Below, piece after piece: positions 8,260 to 15,356 of a DNA stretch of 33,335 bases. The first letter of the stretch is position 1; every line of letters begins with the position of its first letter. Made by a program: the position numbers and the translations under genes. The stretch covers positions 1-33,335 of the forward strand of contig MPMZ01000033.1 of NCBI GenBank assembly GCA_002238765.1, in the 5' to 3' direction. This DNA comes from Nitrospira sp. bin75. Its GTDB lineage: Bacteria; Nitrospirota; Nitrospiria; Nitrospirales; UBA8639. The notes beneath the pieces were generated by a model. That model searched no databases and was not told the DNA's origin. It worked only from the letters and a program-made list of their open reading frames with translations.

Positions 8260-8772
8260 TTACTCAGAATCTCCTCGCATCATAAATGGATGATTCAAAA
8301 TCCACATTTCGTACATGGGAATCGCAAACATGATCAAAAACGCGATCGTCATGAGAACGTCGCCGGCCAACAGGGTCAACACGAAGAGGGGAGACACGTA
8401 GGTGATCAGCCACGGCGAGACGAGATCCAACGTCACACCCGCAAATGCGCCCCACGTGGTCAGCACCTTCGTGAGAGGTCCGGCCATGGTCAGGTACAAG
8501 ACGTGCACCATGATCAGGAACACGACGGGCATCGTGAACAAGTGAAAGTGCGAGGTTTCGGCCAATTGACCGAAGGACATGGGTTCACCGAAGTTATCGT
8601 CGGAACCGCGATAGTGTTGCGCGATGCCTTTCGGCGTCAGGTCGGTCATGCTGTGTGCCCAGACGAAAGTGAAGACAAATCCCACCAACATCAGGAGCAA
8701 GAACCACGTATACACCAACCGGATCTGCCGGTCGGTATCACGTAGTCGAAACCGGGTATTGAAATTACGCAT
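8260..8772 (-). CDS. four-helix membrane protein with histidine pairs, possible heme b carrier
   Basis: This 170-residue integral membrane protein has hydrophobic helices at about 19-39, 77-97, 106-133 and 135-157. Histidines lie at helix ends or inside helix 2 (H40, H53, H75, H77, H90, with H161 near the C-terminus), in the motif ETSHFHLFTMPVVFLIMVH. Such spacing could ligate heme b or a metal, but I cannot assign a named family. It begins 17 bases after the stop of the FMN-binding protein gene and ends at a strong terminator, so it is the last gene of the porin-lipoprotein-flavoprotein operon. Context suggests it passes electrons between the inner-membrane quinone pool and the exported flavoprotein. 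That role is inference. Confidence 0.8.
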   Translation of the reverse strand: MRNFNTRFRLRDTDRQIRLVYTWFLLLMLVGFVFTFVWAHSMTDLTPKGIAQHYRGSDDNFGEPMSFGQLAETSHFHLFTMPVVFLIMVHVLYLTMAGPLTKVLTTWGAFAGVTLDLVSPWLITYVSPLFVLTLLAGDVLMTIAFLIMFAIPMYEMWILNHPFMMRGDSE

Positions 8773-8789
8773 TGCAACGGAAATAGCCC

Positions 8790-9494
8790 CTAAAGCCCGA
8801 AGAGAGCTTCAAAAAATCCCTTTTCGGACTTGCTGGCGGCCATGACGTTGCTGCCGAGTCCGCGAGGCTTCAAATAGAATTCATTCACCAGGACGAGCAC
8901 GCGTTTCACCCCGGCGCTTGCGGACCGTACGGACATCGTCGCCCCGGTAATATTGATGATATCCCGATTGATCCGTATCGGGTCCGCGATGGTTTTTCCC
9001 TGGTACTGATAATTGAAGCGTTTCGTGGCGATCTCGTTACCCCGGGCCTCCCGGTACACCAGTACTTCAAAATTCGAGCATTCGCCTGTCGAATCAACGC
9101 CCACCATGTACGTAATCGGACGATGCTTGCCGATGGTATTCTGGATAAGCGCGTACCCATCGATGTTCCCCTTGGTTTCCCCGATAAAGACATCGAAGGT
9201 CGTTTCCGGAAATTTCCAGCCGATGACTTCTTCAACGAAGGCTTTTTGCTCTGGCGTTAACGTCAAGGTATCTTTACGGATCTTTTCGGAATCCGGAAAC
9301 ATGACTCTTGCGGCTTCTTCCTCGGTAAAATAAATTTCCAGATGGCCCAGTTCCTCCGGCGTGAGCCAGCGATTGAGCTCGTGGTCCCAGATTTGTTCAG
9401 CAGGTTGCTCCTGGGCGAGGACCTGGGAAGAAGAAAGCCCCGTTAAAATACTGCAAATAGTAAGAATAACTGCAATTCGGAGTGGTATGAACAT
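8790..9494 (-). CDS. exported FMN-binding domain protein with flavinylation motif
   Basis: This is a 234-residue protein with signal peptide MFIPLRIAVILTICSILTGL and probable cleavage after VLA near residue 26. The C-terminal half matches the FMN-binding domain found in NqrC/RnfG and related exported flavoproteins. It carries NITGATMSVRSASAGVKR, where the second Thr of TGAT (about T186) is the expected site of covalent FMN attachment by ApbE. The open frame extends upstream to 9566, but those 24 residues (KTLDTRFRGNDRFG) are a translated REP repeat, so I start at 9494. No strong ribosome site precedes it. An ApbE gene lies divergently at 12885. It probably moves single electrons in the periplasm between the membrane partner at 8260 and an unknown acceptor. 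Confidence 0.88.
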   Translation of the reverse strand: MFIPLRIAVILTICSILTGLSSSQVLAQEQPAEQIWDHELNRWLTPEELGHLEIYFTEEEAARVMFPDSEKIRKDTLTLTPEQKAFVEEVIGWKFPETTFDVFIGETKGNIDGYALIQNTIGKHRPITYMVGVDSTGECSNFEVLVYREARGNEIATKRFNYQYQGKTIADPIRINRDIINITGATMSVRSASAGVKRVLVLVNEFYLKPRGLGSNVMAASKSEKGFFEALFGL

Positions 9495-9515
9495 AGTCAA
9501 CCGCGCCCCGAATCT

Positions 9516-9545
9516 GTCATTCCCGCGAAAGCGGGTATCCAGTGT
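9516..9545. repeat. REP-type element
   Basis: GTCATTCCCGCGAAAGCGGG followed by TATCCAGTG is the common bacterial extragenic repeat with stem CCCGC-GAAA-GCGGG. It sits between the BamC-like lipoprotein gene and the flavoprotein gene, inside the operon, and artificially extends the flavoprotein reading frame. Confidence 0.8.
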
Positions 9546-9591
9546 CTTTCTCTTCTGTCCCTTCATTCGTGTGGCCCCGCAAGATTTCGTA

Positions 9592-10047
9592 TTAACCGAC
9601 GACAGTACATCCCTTACTCAGCAGTTGATTGGTAATCCGTTGGACCAGACGCTGTTCTTCTCCGGCGTTGGGAGGAATGCGCTTCCAGGCTATGCCTTGC
9701 GACCGCGCGCCCACCGGAGAAAAAAACTCCCGGGTCTGCCGGACGGAAATCCTGACAGGCTGCCGGGCTGCTTCGACGTTCACAAAAAACCGCGCGCGTT
9801 CCTTGTTGCCTTGGCGTTGGAACACCCCGATACTTCGCTGGGAAGCAAAGGTTGCCCAATCGGTTTCAATTACCCCCTTGTCCTTATCCTCTTGAGTCAA
9901 CACGAATTCGTCCATACTCGCGAGGGTGATGGCCCAGGCCTGGTCATAGGAACAGCCTGCCTTCACGGTGCTGGGCGCGCCGGAAACCGCGGCGCACCCC
10001 ACCGTGGAGACGATCAGAAACAAGGAAAGAACGATAAGTCTACCCAT
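9592..10047 (-). CDS. BamC-like periplasmic lipoprotein
   Basis: The 151-residue product begins MGRLIVLSLFLIVSTVGCAA, a lipoprotein signal with C18 as lipidation site; the -3 residue is Thr, slightly off consensus. The mature part has AWAITLASMDEFVLTQ, then GVIETDWATF, followed by beta-strand-like segments. This resembles the repeated domain of BamC/NlpB-type outer-membrane lipoproteins. The frame is open to 10185, but that extension translates a dispersed repeat (PPHPNPLPPRERG), so the start is set at 10047. The repeat's G-rich strand supplies the Shine-Dalgarno sequence (GGGGGGAAG). It lies 56 bases after the porin stop and is likely co-transcribed. It may help place or gate the porin; this is inference. 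Confidence 0.75.
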   Translation of the reverse strand: MGRLIVLSLFLIVSTVGCAAVSGAPSTVKAGCSYDQAWAITLASMDEFVLTQEDKDKGVIETDWATFASQRSIGVFQRQGNKERARFFVNVEAARQPVRISVRQTREFFSPVGARSQGIAWKRIPPNAGEEQRLVQRITNQLLSKGCTVVG

Positions 10048-10058
10048 AATTTCTTCCC

Positions 10059-10093
10059 CCCTCTCCCTTGGTGGGAGAGGGTTGGGGTGAGGG
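10059..10093. repeat. dispersed repeat family B, copy 1
   Basis: CCCTCTCCCTTGGTGGGAGAGGG forms a near-perfect hairpin, followed by TTGGGGTGAGGG. A copy in the opposite orientation lies at 12906-12940 with only about two differences over 35 bases. It sits between the porin and lipoprotein genes and provides the ribosome site of the latter. Confidence 0.85.
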
Positions 10094-10103
10094 GGCCTTT
10101 CGG

Positions 10104-11582
10104 TTAGAAATACGACGACAAATTGAATTGGAACCCGTTGTGATCCGTGGCTCCCATAGGATTGTTCACGCCCCTCCTGTTCCACGTATAGGCGAACTTG
10201 ATCACCGAATCTTCAATCGGCCGGAAATTGAGCCCCAGGGTCAACCGTTCTTCGTCAGTCGAGTTGTTGAGGTCGGAATCGGTGTTGGCATCCGCCTTTC
10301 CCCAACGAAGGATGCCCGTAAACGTCGAGTCCTGGCCGAAATAGCTGGGCAGGGCCCTGGTGAGGCCCTCGGGCATAAAGTGGTAATTCAATTGCACGTA
10401 ATATCCGAACATGTTTTCGGGGAGCCTGAATACTTTTTCTTCGGCTGCCATTCCTCGGCGCCTCAACGAGTCGTCATCATCCGAAGTGAATACGGTCGTC
10501 CCTTCCTCCACAACCGTATACGTGGGCCCTTCGGCGTTGCCCCAGGCGGCTTCACCCATGAGTTCAAAGGGTCCTCGTTGCAGGGCCCCGTCGATGGCCC
10601 ACAGAGTCAGGTCATACTTGTCCTTCTTGTCCCATTTGCCGTGGTGAACGGATCCGGCCACCTCGACACCCAACATCGGGCTGAACGAGACACGGCTGAC
10701 GATCGCCTTGTTTTCGTTGTTATCCTTCTTCAGACTTCCGCGAGACGACCGCGTCCCGGCACCATCGTTAAGCTGGCCGTTATCGCCGACAAAGCCATTC
10801 ACGACGTACATTTCGTAGTCGATCTTGGAAAGCGCGGTCGGATAGAACGTGCCGAAAAAGCCGAGTCCGGATTCGGCGAACGTGGAAGGCAGGATCGAAC
10901 GGCTCACCATCGGCCGGAGAGGCAAATCGTTCAAGGGCGAGTCGTGGATCATGTTGAACCGGCCCATGGGAACCAGGATGATGCCGCCCCGCAGGTTGAA
11001 CGCGTCGTTGAACCGGTAGTCCATGGTGGCGAATTCCATCTTGATGTCGCCGTCCCCTTGGTTGCCCTGGGGTCCGCCGTGTTCAACCTCGAGTTCGGCG
11101 GCCACGCTGAGCCGGTCCGTGACCTGGGAATAGAAGAATGGCACGAAGCGTTCCTGGTCGAATCCCGACTTCTTGTCGCAATCCCGTGCGCCTCCGTTGT
11201 CACATTTCGTGAGCGTAAAGTCGATGTAACCCCCGAGGATGGTCTTCGGAGCCTTGACGAAGGGTCTGGCATAGATGGTCCGTCCCCCTTGCAGGCCGCT
11301 ACCACCCGAGAATTCCTGGCCGTACCTGATCGACTGCTTTGTGGTGTCGCCCATGCCTGGCACGGAAGACCGCATTGTGGCCGGCGGCGCCGGCGGCCGC
11401 GCCACTGATCCTGCTGCCGGAGGCGGCTGTTGTTGGCGCTGTTGCTTTGACCACTCTTCAAACATTTTGCGTATCTGTTTCATTTGGGCGGGCGTAAATT
11501 CCGCATCTTCAGCCCAAACCGTTGCCTGCGGCATAATCATGAGGACTATCAGTGCCCCCGTGATCAAAAAAAATCGTCGCAT
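10104..11582 (-). CDS. outer-membrane beta-barrel porin
   Basis: This 492-residue protein has a signal peptide (cleavage near VWA-ED, residue 24). A short helical, Gln/Pro-rich segment follows (about 30-70, with KQIRKMFEEWSKQQRQQQ), possibly a coiled coil that trimerises or contacts peptidoglycan. The rest is a long series of alternating amphipathic strands ending in QFNLSSYF, the terminal-aromatic signature used by the Bam machinery. It resembles phosphate-selective OprP/OprO-type porins in layout, but the substrate cannot be read. AAGGAGG lies 7 bases before the ATG. It heads the operon that includes the lipoprotein, the flavoprotein and the four-helix membrane protein. A promoter with a Fur-like box lies upstream of the Com-like gene in front of it. 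Confidence 0.9.
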   Translation of the reverse strand: MRRFFLITGALIVLMIMPQATVWAEDAEFTPAQMKQIRKMFEEWSKQQRQQQPPPAAGSVARPPAPPATMRSSVPGMGDTTKQSIRYGQEFSGGSGLQGGRTIYARPFVKAPKTILGGYIDFTLTKCDNGGARDCDKKSGFDQERFVPFFYSQVTDRLSVAAELEVEHGGPQGNQGDGDIKMEFATMDYRFNDAFNLRGGIILVPMGRFNMIHDSPLNDLPLRPMVSRSILPSTFAESGLGFFGTFYPTALSKIDYEMYVVNGFVGDNGQLNDGAGTRSSRGSLKKDNNENKAIVSRVSFSPMLGVEVAGSVHHGKWDKKDKYDLTLWAIDGALQRGPFELMGEAAWGNAEGPTYTVVEEGTTVFTSDDDDSLRRRGMAAEEKVFRLPENMFGYYVQLNYHFMPEGLTRALPSYFGQDSTFTGILRWGKADANTDSDLNNSTDEERLTLGLNFRPIEDSVIKFAYTWNRRGVNNPMGATDHNGFQFNLSSYF

Positions 11583-11720
11583 CGGACGACCTCCTTGTTG
11601 TTGGGGACTCAGGTGGTCCTCTTGACCACTAAAGGGGCTCTCGGGCCCTCAAGTGATGTCTTGATCTGTTTAGTGTTTAATGGATTCGTCAGCCTCCTTA
11701 ACGGCATCCTTACTCTTCGG

Positions 11721-11918
11721 CTATTGCGCGCATGGTGCCAGGATGACTTCACTTTCCTTCAGACTGTTGTATGAAATGGTGACAATCCGTTTGCAGCGTT
11801 TGCACTTGACTTCGAGATTATCCCCGCGAAGTTTTGCGATAAGCTGGCCGCATCCACATCTGGCTTCGGAAGGTTTGACTTGTTTTCCAATCCACCGGGT
11901 GTTTCTGTCAAAATTCAT
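11721..11918 (-). CDS. Com-like zinc-ribbon protein
   Basis: This is a 65-residue protein with two cysteine pairs, C21-x-C23 and C39-x2-C42, in the context RCGCGQLIAKLRGDNLEVKC. The layout matches the small Com zinc-ribbon proteins first known from phage Mu, where Com activates translation of the mom DNA-modification gene. Here no mom or phage gene is adjacent, and it sits between a good promoter (12023-12051) and the porin operon. It may be a zinc-binding regulator of that operon, or a domesticated stand-alone gene. The ribosome site is weak, so translation level and start are uncertain. Confidence 0.65.
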   Translation of the reverse strand: MNFDRNTRWIGKQVKPSEARCGCGQLIAKLRGDNLEVKCKRCKRIVTISYNSLKESEVILAPCAQ

Positions 11919-12008
11919 TGAATGAAAAAGAAACGCAATGAGACTTTAGTAAATTCGTCGAAAATTGACAAAAATAAAAATGATTTTTGTTTTTATCTAA
12001 ATTGATTT

Positions 12009-12023
12009 TGATAACGGTTATTA
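12009..12023. promoter_or_regulatory. Fur-like operator
   Basis: TGATAACGGTTATTA is a 7-1-7 inverted repeat with one mismatch. It agrees at 11 of 14 positions with the 7-1-7 Fur core TGATAAT-N-ATTATCA. It directly abuts the -10 of the leftward promoter at 12023-12051, an expected place for repression. A fur gene lies at 22249-22737. The site sits in the gap between two divergent gene arms and could control both. Confidence 0.55.
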
Positions 12024-12051
12024 AAATACAGAATTTCCAATACCCTGTCAA
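12023..12051 (-). promoter_or_regulatory. sigma-70-type promoter, leftward
   Basis: On the - strand TTGACA (12051-12046) is followed after exactly 17 bases by TATTTT (12028-12023). It points to the Com-like gene and porin operon. The surrounding 11940-12080 stretch is strongly AT-rich compared with the flanking genes. Confidence 0.6.
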
Positions 12052-12190
12052 CTTTATTTCGTCATGAAAAAATATGACTGCAACCCGTTGTTCGTATTGG
12101 TAGAATGAGATGATTCGCTCTCATGTCACGCTCCGCTCATTGATGAGAGAGGGTTGGGCGAATGAACATCTACAAGGTCGGCGCAGGGCC

Positions 12191-12772
12191 ATGATGCGTG
12201 GAAAATTCTTTTTGGCGGGTCTTTCTCTTGTCCTGGCGCCGGCCTGTGTGTCCGGGGTTTCGGAGACTTCGCCGGACTCGACGGTGCATCAATTGGCCTT
12301 CGGCTATGTGCAAGTCGAGACCGATGGCCGTTATCCACGTAACTATCCGGCCAAACTGCGATTTTTTCTCCTGACGAATGAGGAGACGGGCGCCAGATCA
12401 CGGGTGAACGTGGATACCGAATCGGGAGTGTTTTCCATCAGTCTGCCGGCGGGACGGTATGTCGTTGACCGTTTGCAATTCAGTGAAGGCCCGTTCAGGG
12501 TGGAATCCCATGTGCAATTGGCTTTCCTCGTTCCCGAGAAAAAACTGGCGTATTTAGGCTCGTGGCAAATCGAGCTTGAAACGCCTCGGACCATTCGCCA
12601 TATGAGAATCCGTATCCTCGAGGGGGAGGCGGAGTTTTCAAAGAAATTTTCCGCAGTGCTTGGCTCGGAACGCACGCCCATTGCCACGGTCCTGCCGAAA
12701 CCCGAGACGTTCGAAACGCGAGGGTTTATGGTTGACGGGCAACCGAACGCGAGATATTTCCGTCGCAGATAA
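12191..12772 (+). CDS. hypothetical lipoprotein
   Basis: The start at 12191 gives a 193-residue product beginning MMRGKFFLAGLSLVLAPACV, a short signal with a cysteine at 19 that could be lipidated, although the lipobox (LAPAC) is imperfect. The frame is open from 12110, but the export signal argues for the later start. The mature part is beta-rich (LAFGYVQVET, FSISLPAGRYVVDRLQF, LAYLGSWQIEL), reminiscent of carboxypeptidase-regulatory-like or prealbumin-type domains. I do not recognise the family. It lies just upstream of apbE on the same strand and divergently from the porin operon, so it may belong to the same envelope redox locus. Confidence 0.7.
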   Translation: MMRGKFFLAGLSLVLAPACVSGVSETSPDSTVHQLAFGYVQVETDGRYPRNYPAKLRFFLLTNEETGARSRVNVDTESGVFSISLPAGRYVVDRLQFSEGPFRVESHVQLAFLVPEKKLAYLGSWQIELETPRTIRHMRIRILEGEAEFSKKFSAVLGSERTPIATVLPKPETFETRGFMVDGQPNARYFRRR

Positions 12773-12820
12773 GCTGCCACAGATGACAGATGAGGAAAAG
12801 TGGGGAACGGATTATCACTC

Positions 12821-12880
12821 CCCCCTTGAGGGGGAGTCGCCGAAGCCAAGCCGTCAGGCGCCGGCTGATACGGTGGGGGG
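12821..12880. repeat. dispersed repeat family A, copy 2
   Basis: It matches the element at 127-187: CCCCCTTGAGGGGGAGTCG, then AAGCCAAGCCGTCAGGCG, ending CGGTGGGGGG. It lies between the lipoprotein gene and apbE. Confidence 0.8.
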
Positions 12881-12884
12881 GATA

Positions 12885-13976
12885 ATGTACGGCTGCGACG
12901 TACCTCCCTCACCCCAGCCCTCTCCCACCAAGAGAGAGGGAGTAAGATTTCGGATTTCTCCCATCTTGTTGACGCTCATGGGTGTCGCCTTCGCGTGTGG
13001 GCTGGGGGTTGACCTGCCTGCCCATGCCGCCTCACCGCACGTGGTCAAGCGCGGCCAGATGCACATGGGCACCCTGGTCTTTCTGACGGCCGTGGCTCTG
13101 GACAAACAACTGGCCCATGAGGCCATTGATCAGGGTTTTGCGGAAATACATCGCTTGGAACAGATCCTGAGCACGTGGATCCCCGACAGCGAACTCTCAC
13201 GGATCAACGCCGCTGCCGGGCAACGCGCCGTCAAGGCCGGTCCGGAAACCATGGAACTGTTGGAATACTCCCTGGAAATGGCCCGGTTGACGGAGGGAGG
13301 CTTCAACATTGCCATCGGCCCGGCCGTTGAGGCCTGGAACGTCAGTCGCGAAGGGCGCATTCCGTCGCGGGAAGAATTGGAGTCCACGCGCCCGCTCATG
13401 GATCTTTCCGCCATTCAGATCGATCGGGAGGCGGGCACCGTGTACCTGGCGCGGTTCGGGATGCGAGTGGATATCGGCGGTATCGGCAAGGGCTATGCCG
13501 CGGATTTTGCGGCCCGTGTGATGCGGGAAGCCGGGGCTTTGTCTGGTGTGGTCGCCATTTCAGGGGATATCAAAACCTTCGGCCGCCTGCCCGACGGTCA
13601 ACGGTTCGTATTCGGCATCCAACATCCCCGTAAGGAAAATGGGATCACGATCGGGCAACTCGAACTCGAAGATGAAGCCGTCTCCACGGCGGGTGATTAT
13701 CAGCGATTTTTCGAGAAAGACGGCATTCGCTATCATCACATTCTCGATCCTCAAACGCTCCAGCCCGCACGTCTTTCTCAGAGTGTGACCATCGTGGCCT
13801 CGACCGGGGTGCTGGCCGACGGCCTCGATACCGGCATCTTCGTCATGGGTCCGGAACAAGGGATGGCGTTGATTGAACGCCTACCCGGTGTCGAAGGCGT
13901 GATCGTCGGTGCGGATGGCGCCGTGTCCGTCTCATCGGGCCTACAAGACCGGTTGCAGTTGAGTGCACAGAAATAG
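12885..13976 (+). CDS. apbE: FAD:protein FMN transferase (ApbE)
   Basis: ApbE cleaves FAD and links FMN to a Thr or Ser in exported target proteins. Family motifs are present in order: an N-terminal signal-like segment ending LPAHAA; GGFNIAIGPAVEAWN; VDIGGIGKGYAADFAARVM; AISGDIKTFG; the HHILDPQTLQPA metal/flavin site; and SVTIVAST plus DGLDTGIFVMG near the C-terminus. The start is uncertain. The ATG at 12885 gives 363 residues but its first codons are a dispersed repeat; the next ATG at 12978 would lack positive charges before the hydrophobic core; a TTG near 12966 is another option. Its likely substrate is the FMN-binding protein at 8790-9494, with its TGAT motif, encoded on the opposite arm of the locus. 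Confidence 0.92.
   Translation: MYGCDVPPSPQPSPTKREGVRFRISPILLTLMGVAFACGLGVDLPAHAASPHVVKRGQMHMGTLVFLTAVALDKQLAHEAIDQGFAEIHRLEQILSTWIPDSELSRINAAAGQRAVKAGPETMELLEYSLEMARLTEGGFNIAIGPAVEAWNVSREGRIPSREELESTRPLMDLSAIQIDREAGTVYLARFGMRVDIGGIGKGYAADFAARVMREAGALSGVVAISGDIKTFGRLPDGQRFVFGIQHPRKENGITIGQLELEDEAVSTAGDYQRFFEKDGIRYHHILDPQTLQPARLSQSVTIVASTGVLADGLDTGIFVMGPEQGMALIERLPGVEGVIVGADGAVSVSSGLQDRLQLSAQK
12906..12940. repeat. dispersed repeat family B, copy 2
   Basis: CCCTCACCCCAGCCCTCTCC continuing to CACCAAGAGAGAGGG is the reverse complement of the element at 10059-10093 with about two changes. It overlaps the first codons of the assigned apbE frame, so the true apbE start may lie after it. Confidence 0.85.
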
Positions 13977-14034
13977 CCTTGCTCCTCGCCCTGCCTTTTG
14001 CTACGAGTGGTCTGATAAGTTAAGGGAGACAATA

Positions 14035-14436
14035 ATGACCAAAGAACAAATATTGCTAACGGTAATATCCTCGTTACTCTCAGGACTCGTAGGGGTGGCA
14101 GTCTCTTCTTGGTTTTATGCGCGTCTTGAGAAACGAAGAATGAAAATGGAAACTGCAAGAAAAATGTTCGGCAACCGTCATGATATCAGCAGTCCCAAAT
14201 TCCAAGAATCGCTGAACGAAATAATGATTGTCTTTTCTGACAGCCAAGAAATAATCGAGGCAGTAGAAAATTCTCTTACTATCGCAGCAACATCTCCAGA
14301 TGCTAGACCAAAGGGAGCAGCAGATGAGGCTTTAATCAAGCTGATGAAAGCCGTGTGTCGCAATATCGGCATCAAGCAAAGACTTCCAGATGCGTATTAT
14401 TTGAAATACTTCTCCGTGCCAAAGCAAAATGTCTAG
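14035..14436 (+). CDS. small membrane-anchored hypothetical protein (DUF6680-like)
   Basis: The start at 14035 follows AAGGGAGA by 5 bases. The 133-residue product has one N-terminal transmembrane helix (about 6-28), a basic stretch RLEKRRMKMETARKMF, and a helical cytoplasmic part (SLNEIMIVFSDSQEIIEAVE). This order of anchor, basic linker and helix bundle resembles proteins annotated DUF6680, of unknown function. The codon use is more AT-rich than in apbE upstream, and it begins the accessory patch that continues to about 17.3 kb. It is probably acquired. Confidence 0.7.
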   Translation: MTKEQILLTVISSLLSGLVGVAVSSWFYARLEKRRMKMETARKMFGNRHDISSPKFQESLNEIMIVFSDSQEIIEAVENSLTIAATSPDARPKGAADEALIKLMKAVCRNIGIKQRLPDAYYLKYFSVPKQNV

Positions 14437-14457
14437 CAAGTGACGGTCCTCCTTCAA

Positions 14458-15356
14458 TTACTGCCGGCTCGCCCCAAACGCGCCAATCAGGTTATTGCGT
14501 TCAAAGACCCCGCCCACTTCCTGGTGCGTGTCGCCATAGAAGGTGCCGGGGAAATAAAGCCATCCCCTCCTGTGCGTCCGAACCGGCCCTGGAAGACCTC
14601 CAGATTGTCCCACTGCAGGTTAGGATAGGAGCGCGGACCACGAAGATTGGTCAACATCACATCGAGAAACGGTTCACTAAACGCATAAGTCATCGTCACT
14701 TGCCCATTGACCGGCTGGCTTGGTGCTGTGGCGTCAATGGCGATCACCACACCCGTCCATTCCGCTGAGCCCGTCATCGGGTTTGAGCCACTCGCGGTCC
14801 CTACAGAGAATGCAATCAAGTCTTCTAGGCCCTCGACGCTGCCGTAGACACTTCGCCCTTGATAGCGCGTCTGTTTGACACCAAAAAAGTTCTGAGCCAG
14901 CCACCCGCCATAGACGGTGTAATCGGTTGTAAAATTTCTACCCTCATCGAGTTCCACCGACGAGGTTTCACCCGTCAGGACTCCGGTGTTCACGCCATGC
15001 AGCGGGGCATCAACGCGAAGGCTGGCATCGGAAAACATGACTGCTAATTCCTGTACCGACCAATAGGGTTCCTCGTAGGCCGGTTCGGAAGAGCAACCCG
15101 TACCACCACACGTAGTTATTCCCCGGGCATTGGCATGGACCGCGCTTCGTGACGTGGCCACCAAATCTGTCATGAGAAGAGTGTTGGCGGCGGCGCTCAC
15201 TTGATTGACGCGGTCTTTCACATCGGACGGGGTTAATCTGCTGACATCGGGGGCGGAGTCCGGGTTGGGATTGAGCCGGCCATTCCCATTGCCGCCGCAA
15301 GCTGAAAGGAACACGTCAACGCTGAACACAAGTGCGCCAAAAGAAAAGAACTTCAT
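14458..15356 (-). pseudogene. TbpB-like surface lipoprotein, frameshifted near its 3' end
   Basis: The protein begins MKFFSFGALVFSVDVFLSAC with lipobox LSAC and a Gly/Asn-rich tether after C20. AAGAGG precedes the start at 15356. The C-terminal half looks like the transferrin-binding-protein-B beta-barrel domain carried by Slam-exported lipoproteins (ending normally in a GTFYG...EVGG-F...GAFGA pattern). In the intact frame the last 20 or so residues are unrelated and end at 14487. Another frame encodes GTFYGDTHQEVGGVFERNN and LIGAFGASRQ, stopping at 14458. Adding one C to the run of four at 14548-14551 restores the full barrel end. It is either a recent pseudogene, a phase-variable gene or a sequencing error. 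Probable role: surface binding of a host or environmental ligand; unknown. Confidence 0.78.

Noticed and set aside
9495-9566. Upstream extension of the FMN-binding protein
   Set aside because: The residues KTLDTRFRGNDRFG are a translated REP repeat; the signal peptide begins at 9494.
10068-11408. 446-residue + strand ORF
   Set aside because: It is antisense to the porin gene, which has signal peptide, barrel pattern and AAGGAGG. The + translation looks like reverse-strand noise in GC-rich DNA.
14487-14547. Native C-terminus of the TbpB-like protein in the open frame
   Set aside because: Those last residues (RTRKWAGSLNAIT) do not resemble the family, whereas the alternative frame gives the conserved barrel end.
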